Source: DASSBQ01 sp040981125 (GTDB lineage: Bacteria > Nitrospirota > Nitrospiria > Nitrospirales > Nitrospiraceae). Taken from it: a DNA stretch of 64,000 bases. The DNA lies in assembly GCA_040981125.1 (NCBI GenBank), contig JANRMQ010000001.1, forward strand, positions 987,881 through 1,051,880, written 5' to 3'. The position numbers and the translations under genes are program-made. Shown here piece by piece: positions 43,505 to 51,516 of the stretch. Positions within the stretch are counted from its first letter, which is position 1. The number at the start of each line of letters is the position of its first letter. Under the pieces are notes generated by a model. It was not told where the DNA came from. It saw only the letters and a program-made list of their open reading frames with translations, and did not search any database.

Positions 43505-46042
43505 ATGCAGCGACCATGGTGTGTCCTTATGACGATCTCTGTAGTGACGGCATTTGCCCCCGTCGGAACAAGCTTGGCACACGACGGCCGGGGCCCCACG
43601 GGTCAGGACCCCATTCGTGTCGCTCAGCTGACAGCGCCGGCCGGCCCGATGGACTTCAATATTCCGCCACAGCCGCTCAACTCCGCCGTCACCGCATTCG
43701 CCGACCAAGCGAACTACCGGCTCTTGGTCTCGTCCGATGTGACGGAAGGACTCACGACGAAGGGTGTGTCCGGCCGCCATACGCCGGAAGAGGCCATCGG
43801 CCTATTGTTGGCGGGCACCGGGCTGACATACCGTTTGACGGAAGCCAGCACGATCACGTTGGAGAGGGCGCCATTGCCGGCGCAATCTTCGCCGAAACCC
43901 AATCAAGGAAGCGCGTTGCCTCCCGACAACTCCGGCGCGAAAGCACAAGATGGGACCACCCCCGTGAAGATTCCGCAGGTCGTGGTCCGGGAGTTTCGCG
44001 AGCACGATTATGCCGTCGATGATGCGACGACGGCGACACGCATTCCCGCGTCCATTCAGGATACTCCCCGCTCGGTTGAGGTCGTAACCAGGCAAGTCAT
44101 CGACGATCAAAAGGTGATCCGCTTCAGCGACGCCCTCCGGAACGTGAGCGGCACGTTTCAATCCAGTACGCAAGGCGGCCAGGGCGGGGTTTTCATGATC
44201 CGCGGATTCGCCTCCGACTTGAACGTCTTCAAGAACGGCTTTCGCGATGATAGTACGTTCAGTTCCCGAGTCCAGCGGGACATTATCAACATCGACAGAA
44301 TCGAGGTGGTGAAAGGGCCGCCCTCCTATCTCTTTGGTCGCTCCGATCCGGGCGGCGTGATCAATCAGATCACGAAGGCCCCGCTGAGGAATCCTTACTA
44401 TTCCGGCGAAATGATCATCGGCAGTTATGGCCTCTATCGGCCCACGATGGATATCGGCGGGCCGTTGAACGAGAGCAAGACGCTGACCTATCGACTCAAC
44501 GCCATGTACGAATCGGCGGAAAGCTACCGGGACGGAGTGCAGTCTCACCGTTTCTTCATCACACCGACGTTCGGCTGGGAACTGGGATCGCGGACGACAT
44601 TCCGATTCGAGGGCGAATACCTGTACGATAGGTCGCCTATCGATCGAGGACTCGTGGCATTCGGCAACGGGGTGGCCCCGATTCCCATCAGCCGATTTTT
44701 AGGAGACCCGACCAGGCGAGGCGAGACCCAGCAGGGCAAGGCGACCTTGACCTTGCTGCATCAGTTCAACGACATGTTTCGATGGCGGACCGCATTCCGG
44801 GCGGCAGTGACAAAGAGTGGTTATTCCAGCCTGGAATCGAATGTGCTCGACGAATCTACCGGAATTCTCACACTGGCGCGCTATGAGATCCCGACGACGG
44901 TTCAAAGCCATTATTTACAGAATGAACTGCATGGCTCATTCGCGACCGGGTCGATCAAACATAGCACGCTGCTTGGCATCGAACTGGGACGAGAAGTCTC
45001 ATCGGCGCAGGGGTTCGGTGATTTCGGCGGACTGGGAAGTTTTATCAACATTTTCAATCCCGCCGATCGCTTGTTCGTGGACGGGGCTCTCTCGAAGTTT
45101 GACGACAGTAAACAAACCAACAACATCCTGGGCGCGTACTTCGGCGACCAGATCGATCTCCTTGAGAACCTGCACATGCATGCCGGCGGCCGATTCGATT
45201 TGTTCGAGCAGAATCTCAACAGTCGGCCTAACGACCTGGCGCCGGACGGAAGCCAGGACAGTCAAACCTACACCGCCTTCAGCCCATCGATCGGCATCAC
45301 CTATCAGCCATGGAAACCGATTGCACTCTACGCCAACTACACGGAATCCTTTGCGCCACAACCCCCTGGATCGAGAAGCGCTACCGGACAACTCTTCGAT
45401 CCGGAACGCGGCAAGGCCTGGGAAGGTGGCATTAAGCTCCAGGCCTTCGAAGATCGGCTGCGATCAACCATCGCCGTGTTCGACATCAGAAAAAAGAACG
45501 CATTGACGACTGATCCCGCGAACGGGTTCTTCTTCTCCGTGGCCACCGGTCAACAACGCAGCAAGGGCATAGAATTCGACATTGCGGGCAAGATCTTGCC
45601 GGGATGGGACATCATCGGCAATTACGCCTACATCGATGCGCGCGTGACGCAAGATTCGCTGTTCCTGGTCGGCAGCCGCGTGCCGAATTCAGCGCTGCAC
45701 CAGGGAAGCTTGTGGACGACCTATTTCTTCCAAGAAGGGATCGTGAAAGGGTTCGGCGCCGGCATCGGCATGTACGCCCAAGGCAAGCGTAATGGAATCT
45801 TCCAATGCCAGGATCCGGCCAATTGCCAGGCCCCGTTCGAGTTGGCGGGCTTTGTCCGGATGGACGCCGCATTGTACTATCGCAAACAGGAGGCCTTCAA
45901 AAAAACCAATCTACTGGCGGCGATCAACTTTACGAATCTCCTCGATCAGCGGTACTTCACCGGCGCACAAAATGTGCGTGAAATCGTGTATACCGGCGCG
46001 CCATTAACTGTGATCGGTTCGTTGAAGCTTGAATTTTTCTAA
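43505..46042 (+). CDS. TonB-dependent siderophore receptor with STN signalling domain
   Basis: 845 residues: signal sequence, STN domain (about 50-115, FNIPPQPLNSAVTAFADQ, VSGRHTPEEAIGLLLAGTGL) that contacts the FecR partner, a plug domain (about 190-310, RSVEVVTRQVIDDQKVIRFS, GGVINQITKAP) and a 22-strand barrel ending in a terminal Phe (LKLEFF). Together with fecI-fecR upstream it forms an inducible uptake system for an iron-siderophore complex. The specific siderophore is unknown. A 214-base gap before it contains a short CGTCTTA element (43421-43427) also found before the second receptor. Confidence 0.9.
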   Translation: MQRPWCVLMTISVVTAFAPVGTSLAHDGRGPTGQDPIRVAQLTAPAGPMDFNIPPQPLNSAVTAFADQANYRLLVSSDVTEGLTTKGVSGRHTPEEAIGLLLAGTGLTYRLTEASTITLERAPLPAQSSPKPNQGSALPPDNSGAKAQDGTTPVKIPQVVVREFREHDYAVDDATTATRIPASIQDTPRSVEVVTRQVIDDQKVIRFSDALRNVSGTFQSSTQGGQGGVFMIRGFASDLNVFKNGFRDDSTFSSRVQRDIINIDRIEVVKGPPSYLFGRSDPGGVINQITKAPLRNPYYSGEMIIGSYGLYRPTMDIGGPLNESKTLTYRLNAMYESAESYRDGVQSHRFFITPTFGWELGSRTTFRFEGEYLYDRSPIDRGLVAFGNGVAPIPISRFLGDPTRRGETQQGKATLTLLHQFNDMFRWRTAFRAAVTKSGYSSLESNVLDESTGILTLARYEIPTTVQSHYLQNELHGSFATGSIKHSTLLGIELGREVSSAQGFGDFGGLGSFINIFNPADRLFVDGALSKFDDSKQTNNILGAYFGDQIDLLENLHMHAGGRFDLFEQNLNSRPNDLAPDGSQDSQTYTAFSPSIGITYQPWKPIALYANYTESFAPQPPGSRSATGQLFDPERGKAWEGGIKLQAFEDRLRSTIAVFDIRKKNALTTDPANGFFFSVATGQQRSKGIEFDIAGKILPGWDIIGNYAYIDARVTQDSLFLVGSRVPNSALHQGSLWTTYFFQEGIVKGFGAGIGMYAQGKRNGIFQCQDPANCQAPFELAGFVRMDAALYYRKQEAFKKTNLLAAINFTNLLDQRYFTGAQNVREIVYTGAPLTVIGSLKLEFF

Positions 46043-46088
46043 CCGGTCCTTATCAAAGCGTAAACCTCCGAGGAGGAGCACCGCACTC

Positions 46089-46925
46089 TCACTTTTGACC
46101 CATCACTCGTACAGTCGCATAGTAGATCGCCCATGAATTGGGATCTTGAGCAAAACGGCAGTAATTATCCACATCCTGCTCTGTGGCTTCGCCGGTATCG
46201 ATATATCGCTGTTTTGCCTGAGCGGCACATATTCTCATCATGTCGGCAATCGCCGATGTCCCCTGCGACGCCGGCGCATCGTATTCGACCCGGATATTGC
46301 GTAATCTTGCAGCCTGAAAGAGGCTTGGGAACCTTATGCCCAGGTCATAATCCTTCCCGGCATTCATGAATATACGCCGTATGGCTCGGTTCATTTTCTC
46401 CACAGAGGCCATGTCCTCCTTGCCTCCAGAGATCGCACGCGCGGCGGAAGAGTGGGGCTCCTCCACGACCAGCCAGCCACCGGGTCTCACCGTTTCCAGC
46501 ATCCTTGCGAGAGCCACTTCATAGTCGGGGAGATGAACCAGAACATACCGTGCATGAACCAGGTGAAACGATTCCGCCTGCATGACGTGGGTACGAATAT
46601 CGCCATGTATGATGTCAGTCCCAGGCGAGGTATTCCCGAGAAAGCGAGTATCGAGGTCGATCGCAGTGGTGCTTCCAGCCGGTCCTACGATGGACGTCAT
46701 CCATGACAGAACGGAGCCGGCGCCGGCCCCGACCTCCAAGCATCGCCATCCCTTGGCCAGGCCGGTCGACAGAAGGCATTCTTGAGTCGCCGGATCCAAG
46801 GCCGCCTCAAGCGCCCGCAGCCGATCAAGTTCGAGCCGGTCTTCAGGATCGAGCTCTATTTTGTCTTCTTGAAGCAAAGAAGCCTCCGAGGTGTCCGCCC
46901 GGACATGACGCTCTGTTGACGGCAT
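46089..46925 (-). CDS. SAM-dependent methyltransferase
   Basis: 278 residues, class I fold: EVGAGAGSVLSWMTSIVG (motif I), TAIDLDTRFLG with the acidic residue binding the ribose, DIIHGDIRTHV, LVHARYVLVHLPDYEVAL, then PGGWLVVEEPHSS. It resembles UbiE/arsenite-type small-molecule methyltransferases; the substrate is unknown. It converges with the receptor gene (46 bases between) and lies alone on its strand. A small palindrome in that gap (CCTCC/GGAGG) is too short to call a terminator. Confidence 0.8.
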   Translation of the reverse strand: MPSTERHVRADTSEASLLQEDKIELDPEDRLELDRLRALEAALDPATQECLLSTGLAKGWRCLEVGAGAGSVLSWMTSIVGPAGSTTAIDLDTRFLGNTSPGTDIIHGDIRTHVMQAESFHLVHARYVLVHLPDYEVALARMLETVRPGGWLVVEEPHSSAARAISGGKEDMASVEKMNRAIRRIFMNAGKDYDLGIRFPSLFQAARLRNIRVEYDAPASQGTSAIADMMRICAAQAKQRYIDTGEATEQDVDNYCRFAQDPNSWAIYYATVRVMGQK

Positions 46926-47127
46926 CGGAGGGCGGTAAGTCGATGGACCAGACTTCCAGACTTATTGAGGCGGTCTACAAAGGTCCGATTTCCGGAGCCC
47001 GTTCCATGAACAGGCGTCTGTCATAGAGTCTTCGACTCAGGAATGGCTTCGAACGGAATGTCTGAGGTCTTCAAGGAAATTTGGAACGCGCGTCACAAAT
47101 GACAAGGGATCGAGCAACGACAATGTT
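46926..47127. other. 200-base intergenic region
   Basis: No gene. A short hairpin (GAGTCTTCGACTC) and a scattered repeat of TCTGAGGTCTTC are visible, nothing I can assign. Confidence 0.3.
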
Positions 47128-47301
47128 TCACGGCGCCGCCTCGTATGCTTTGACCAGTTGCTGCAACGTGGGCAGATCGATCACGACCAACTCGCCGCAC
47201 CGGTTGCATTTGATGACGATGCCCCGGCTTTCAATGCGAGCGACCAGTCGGCCGCAGTCGCAGCGAAGATCCTGATCAGGTGAGGCAGCGCGATCCGACA
47301 T
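47128..47301 (-). CDS. small zinc-ribbon (Com-like) protein
   Basis: 57 residues from ATG 47301 (a longer frame exists but its start region is unsupported). Two Cys pairs, CDCG and CNRCG (about residues 15 and 39), form a zinc ribbon like that of the Com family found in phage Mu and related small regulators. The C-terminus ends in LQQLVKAYEAA. It lies just downstream of the DUF4136 lipoprotein gene on the same strand. Function cannot be told from sequence. Confidence 0.6.
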   Translation of the reverse strand: MSDRAASPDQDLRCDCGRLVARIESRGIVIKCNRCGELVVIDLPTLQQLVKAYEAAP

Positions 47302-47455
47302 GCGAAACTTGGAGACGGCATTCCTATCCTTTATAGAAGACGAATGAAACGACCAATCCCTCACCACGTCATATGAACTCAACTCCGGGCCTCTCTCTTC
47401 TCGCTCCTCGAGCAAGAAGTATCAGGGGATGCGGATATCCCAACAGTTAAGCGCC

Positions 47456-48109
47456 CTAAGGAGTCGGATTTCGTAGCTTCTTAATCTCTTCTTCGCCGAA
47501 CGTATGTTGAACCGGGCCGGATGTTGATTCGCCGAAATGCCGAAACGTCGCGTCCACCAGCAGCGGGACGAGTTTAGGGAGATCGCTCGTATGACCGGTA
47601 TGGGTCGTTTCTCCCCGCCATAACTCCACTAACTGCCCCGCCTCACGTGATTTCGACAAGTCGCCGACAATGATCACCACCTGGCTGGTGACTCGCCGCG
47701 CCGACGAAGGATCCGACGACGACATACTGCCCCCGTAGCCGCCTGCACTCCCATATCCGGAGCCGCCGGTGGAAGTTCCGGACGGGGCCGGCATGGGCGA
47801 CCGAGCACCAAGCGAGCCGGGGGAAGATTCAGTCACGCCGTAGCCAAAATAGACGCCAAGCTGCGCGACCCTGGCTTCTGTTTCTTTATAGTCCCGCTCG
47901 TTCATCTGGGCGGCGACAAGACGGGCATACTGGGCAAATGCCGGATCTTTTTCCACTTCCATGGCGGGAAAGATCGCGTAGGTGACATGGGGTGGAACTG
48001 AACCATCCGCCTTTTGTGTGCCCTTGGTTTGAACTACGGTGGTTGACGCGCATCCCGCGCACGCGAGCATCAGTGCCGCAGCCGGCCCGACGAACCATTC
48101 CAGCTTCAT
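47456..48109 (-). CDS. DUF4136-like lipoprotein
   Basis: 217 residues with a lipoprotein signal (MKLEWFVGPAAALMLACAGC, lipobox ACAGC). The body resembles DUF4136/lipoprotein families: ASTTVVQTKGTQ, TYAIFPAMEVEKDP, an acidic and Gly/Ser-rich middle (about 95-135), RRVTSQVVIIVGDLSKSREAG, WRGETTHTGHTSDLPKLVPLLVDATF and a short C-terminal helix. Anchored in the outer or inner membrane. It diverges from the CbiX-like gene. Confidence 0.7.
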   Translation of the reverse strand: MKLEWFVGPAAALMLACAGCASTTVVQTKGTQKADGSVPPHVTYAIFPAMEVEKDPAFAQYARLVAAQMNERDYKETEARVAQLGVYFGYGVTESSPGSLGARSPMPAPSGTSTGGSGYGSAGGYGGSMSSSDPSSARRVTSQVVIIVGDLSKSREAGQLVELWRGETTHTGHTSDLPKLVPLLVDATFRHFGESTSGPVQHTFGEEEIKKLRNPTP

Positions 48110-48220
48110 AATACGACCTCCCCTGCTTCATCGCGTCATTCAGCAAAAGGTTTATACATCTGGAAAATGAACATTCCCCCCCGCGACGCCATCCTGTTAA
48201 GTAGCCTCAGAGACAATACC

Positions 48221-49933
48221 ATGATACGGATGTCTAGGCGAAGAGATCGAACCTCGCTCGGCGCGCTGCTCGGGCTCGTGGTGTTTTATCTCGCCTGCGC
48301 CGCCCCCGTCCCCGCCGCCCAAGGCCCCGGCTTCCTCGTGGTAGCCCCGGACCGCGGCTTTCTGGGAAACCAAGAGATCCGGGCAGTATTTGAAGAGTTC
48401 AAAGCCGCCTATGCCGCCGCTTCACTCCTCTTCATCGGGCGCGATTATGCGGGGGTCGGCAGCCCATATTCCGAATATGTGAGCCGGGCGCTGGCCGAAT
48501 TCAAACAGGCCGGCGTTACGGACCTCGTCGCGATTCCATTCTTTGTATCGGATGCCGATCCAATACTGCAGAGGGTTCGAGCTTCGCTGCCGGAATACCG
48601 CCACACCGGGACAATTACATGGGCTCCACCCATGGCGGACAGTTATCTCATCGGACAAGTGGTGCTGGACAGAGCCATGGAATTGAGCGGCGATCACGGA
48701 CGCGAACAGCTCATTGTCGTGGGTTTCGGCGCGACGGATGTGGACAATGAACGCTCGATGCAGCGCCATCTGGGAAAGCTCGCCGATTACGTATCCCGTT
48801 ACCGCCCTCTCCAAGAAACCCGGTCAATCGTCTATTACGACCGTGCCGCCCCCGATGCAGAGGAGAGGAATACAGCTGCGGATGCCGCCGTGACCAGGAT
48901 GGCGGCCAAAAGAGGCCGCACACTCGCCATTCTGGCTACGCTCGGACCGAAATTTGATCATTCCATGGCATTTCTGTCCTCGTTGAAACAACGCTTCCAA
49001 GACATTGACGTGGTGTTTTCGCACAAGGAACTGCTGCCTCACCCCAACGTGCTTCGATGGCTCAAGAAGACGGCCAACGCCTATCGGCCGGCGTCCGCTG
49101 CCGAGATCGGCGTGATCATTATGCCGCACGGCGCCGATCAGATCTGGAATGATGCGGTGGAACGCGTGGTCGCGCCGCTCAGGTCCGGATATCAAATCGA
49201 GATGGCGTATGGGATGGGTGACCCGGACATCATTCAGGAGGCGGTGACTCGATTGGAAGCACGGAACATCAGACGCATCGTGTTCGTGCGCATGTACGCG
49301 CTCGCCCGCCATCTGCGTGCCCGCACGGAATATATCCTCGGCGTCGCGGAAGCCCCGGTGCCGGAGGGTCATGGCGGGGGGCACCAAGGCCGATCGGTGC
49401 ATCCGCCTCCCCAAGTTCGCAGCGCGGCATTGTTCGCCGCCTTCGGCGGCTACGAGGAATCTCCCGTTGTCTCACGAATCCTTCATGAACGGATTATGGA
49501 AATCAGCCGCGACCCGGCTCAAGAAACCGTCTTTTTGGTCGCCCATGGGGAAAAGACGGATGAGGGGAACGCCGCCTGGCTAGCCGCCATACAGACCCAC
49601 ATTGAGCGGTTAAAGGGGGACGTTCATTGCGCCCAACTCAAAGCCATTCACGCCGTGACCGTGCGGGAAGATTGGCCGGAACAACGGGAGAAGGCGGTCC
49701 ACCACGTGAGACAACTGATTCAGGAGGCCGCGCGGGACGGCCGCACGCTCGTCATCGCCAACCGTCTCTATGGAGCAGGCCCGTATCGGTCCCTGTTCGA
49801 AGGCCTGCAGTATACCTTGAACGACAAAGGCCTGGCGCATCCGCTGTTGACACAGTGGCTGGCAACAGGCATCGAGCGGGCGGCACAGACGTTGGCGCAA
49901 CCGCTCGCTGTGATGCATCCTGCCGATGAGTGA
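48221..49933 (+). CDS. exported multidomain CbiX/SirB-like chelatase-related protein
   Basis: 570 residues from ATG 48221 (48167 also possible), with a signal peptide (ALLGLVVFYLACAAPVPAAQ). Three successive segments resemble the CbiX/sirohydrochlorin cobaltochelatase fold: about 40-150 (VVAPDRGFLGNQE, VAIPFFVSDADP), about 250-400 (IIMPHGADQIWNDAVERV, YGMGDPDIIQEAV, VRMYALARH) and about 430-560 (VFLVAHGEKTDEGNA, PYRSLFEGLQY). The middle segment is closest. Chelatases of this family act in the cytosol, so an exported version is unusual. It sits upstream of the tonB-btuB unit, hinting at cobalt, cobalamin or heme handling in the periplasm. Confidence 0.68.
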   Translation: MIRMSRRRDRTSLGALLGLVVFYLACAAPVPAAQGPGFLVVAPDRGFLGNQEIRAVFEEFKAAYAAASLLFIGRDYAGVGSPYSEYVSRALAEFKQAGVTDLVAIPFFVSDADPILQRVRASLPEYRHTGTITWAPPMADSYLIGQVVLDRAMELSGDHGREQLIVVGFGATDVDNERSMQRHLGKLADYVSRYRPLQETRSIVYYDRAAPDAEERNTAADAAVTRMAAKRGRTLAILATLGPKFDHSMAFLSSLKQRFQDIDVVFSHKELLPHPNVLRWLKKTANAYRPASAAEIGVIIMPHGADQIWNDAVERVVAPLRSGYQIEMAYGMGDPDIIQEAVTRLEARNIRRIVFVRMYALARHLRARTEYILGVAEAPVPEGHGGGHQGRSVHPPPQVRSAALFAAFGGYEESPVVSRILHERIMEISRDPAQETVFLVAHGEKTDEGNAAWLAAIQTHIERLKGDVHCAQLKAIHAVTVREDWPEQREKAVHHVRQLIQEAARDGRTLVIANRLYGAGPYRSLFEGLQYTLNDKGLAHPLLTQWLATGIERAAQTLAQPLAVMHPADE

Positions 49934-49988
49934 CGAATCACTCGACGCGCGCCGACACGAAGCCGGATGAGGACAGGAGGATTCTCTC

Positions 49989-50171
49989 ATGAATTGCCCA
50001 AAGTGCAGCGGCTGCATGACTCTCGATCTTTCACTTGATTTCTACATGAGAATGACAGCGTGGCGGTGCATCAATTGTGGAACCAGACGGGAAGATGCCG
50101 CCGCGGTATTGCAACCCTCATTGCTGCCCACGAGAAACGACCGCGCCAACAATGCGAGACGGCGGCAATGA
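49989..50171 (+). CDS. small zinc-ribbon protein
   Basis: 60 residues, preceded by AGGAGG six bases before the ATG. Two CxxC pairs (MNCPKCSGCM and CINCGT) form a classic zinc ribbon; the rest is Arg-rich. No domain beyond that. It may be a metal carrier or regulator and lies between the CbiX-like gene (same strand) and the convergent tonB. Confidence 0.7.
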   Translation: MNCPKCSGCMTLDLSLDFYMRMTAWRCINCGTRREDAAAVLQPSLLPTRNDRANNARRRQ

Positions 50172-50280
50172 CCGGTTTTTCCATGACGATGCCCGCTGCC
50201 ATCGCCGATTCACGCCGCGGCCTGTCTGCTCCCGGCGGATGGGCGTCCGAAACAGATCGGACATCCGGTACGGTCAGCGC

Positions 50281-51504
50281 CTATTCAAGCCCGAAAGCGA
50301 TCGGAACACGGAATCTGACTCGCGCCGCGCCGAGCGCGCGGTCGAGTTCAAGCGGTGAGACCCGCGTGATCAAAGCCGCCGCTTCCCGATCCAGAGAATC
50401 ATTCCCCGAGCTTTCAGCGACGCGTACTTCTTCTATGTTGCCATCCGATCGAATGGTCACCACCATGACCACCCGGCCCTCCCACTCGTTCTCGATAGCG
50501 TCGTCTGAATAGCTCTTGACGCGATTGATGCGTTCCCAGAGCAGTCGTTTCAACCATCCATAATCGGGGCCGGCTCCGTTGGCCGACCCGCCTATCGGCG
50601 GAGCACCGGCGGTTGGATCACTTTGCGCGCGGCTCGATCCAACCGATGCCGTCTCCAACTCAGCCTGCTTCACGCGCGGCGTTTCTACGGCTGCGCCGCT
50701 TACGTCCTCGGCACGCCGCCCCGCAGCTGTCGAGCCGTCCAAGCTCTGGCCGCCTCTACTACGAGCCGACTCCACCGGTTTTTGGACCGGCGAGGACCGT
50801 GTTTGGACCGCGGCCTCATGGGTGACGTCCGGACCGACTACGGCGGCCTGATGTTGAACGGCATCGGCCCCGGCGACGGGTGCCTCCTCAGCTGAGACCA
50901 TACCCGGCATCGTACGATGCTCTTCCACCTTGTCACGACCACGAACTTCCGACCATTTCACCTCATATTGCCGGCGCTCCTCCGATCGGTCGATTGCCGT
51001 ACTTTCGGAAGAAATGGTAGTCGGTGGTTCACGATCCAGCCGCTCCGTGACCACGTCCCGAGACAGGGATTCGATCACTTCGTGAGGTTCTGAGCTCTGC
51101 ACCTCCTGCAACCGAAATTCCTCGCGATGTACCACTTTCCGGTCTTGGTTCTGCCGGTGAATCGGGCGAACGGCTTCGGCCGGCTGTCGCGTCTGCACAT
51201 TCGGGCGATCCACCGCCCTGACCGACGTCCTCGGCTGTGCCATCAACTTATCCGGCAATTCCCGACTCGGTTTGACCGGCGCAACTCTGCTGCCCGCGCC
51301 TTCATCAACCGTTTGATCGGCCGCCACGTTCTTTTCCACGAGTCTCACGTCCCAATGAAACGGCTCTGTCGCATCGATGACCGGCGCGAGCGGTGCGGCG
51401 AGAACCAACGCGACAAGCGCCGCATGAACGGCAATCGAGGCGCCCCACGCCTGCCATTGCAGGTCCGGCCTTCTCGTCACGCACTTACCGCATCTGACTG
51501 CCAC
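50281..51504 (-). CDS. TonB family protein paired with the B12-type receptor
   Basis: 407 residues: membrane helix near the start (WGASIAVHAALVALVLAAPLA), a long hydrophilic spacer (about 50-280, Arg-, Val- and Glu-rich) and the C-terminal TonB domain (PDYGWLKRLLWERINRVKSYS, EGRVVMVVTIRSDGNIEEVRV, SSGNDSLDREAAALI). It starts 13 bases after btuB, so it is the second gene of a cobalamin-riboswitch-controlled operon and presumably energises that receptor. Confidence 0.85.
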   Translation of the reverse strand: MAVRCGKCVTRRPDLQWQAWGASIAVHAALVALVLAAPLAPVIDATEPFHWDVRLVEKNVAADQTVDEGAGSRVAPVKPSRELPDKLMAQPRTSVRAVDRPNVQTRQPAEAVRPIHRQNQDRKVVHREEFRLQEVQSSEPHEVIESLSRDVVTERLDREPPTTISSESTAIDRSEERRQYEVKWSEVRGRDKVEEHRTMPGMVSAEEAPVAGADAVQHQAAVVGPDVTHEAAVQTRSSPVQKPVESARSRGGQSLDGSTAAGRRAEDVSGAAVETPRVKQAELETASVGSSRAQSDPTAGAPPIGGSANGAGPDYGWLKRLLWERINRVKSYSDDAIENEWEGRVVMVVTIRSDGNIEEVRVAESSGNDSLDREAAALITRVSPLELDRALGAARVRFRVPIAFGLE

Positions 51505-51516
51505 GACTTCCCCGCC

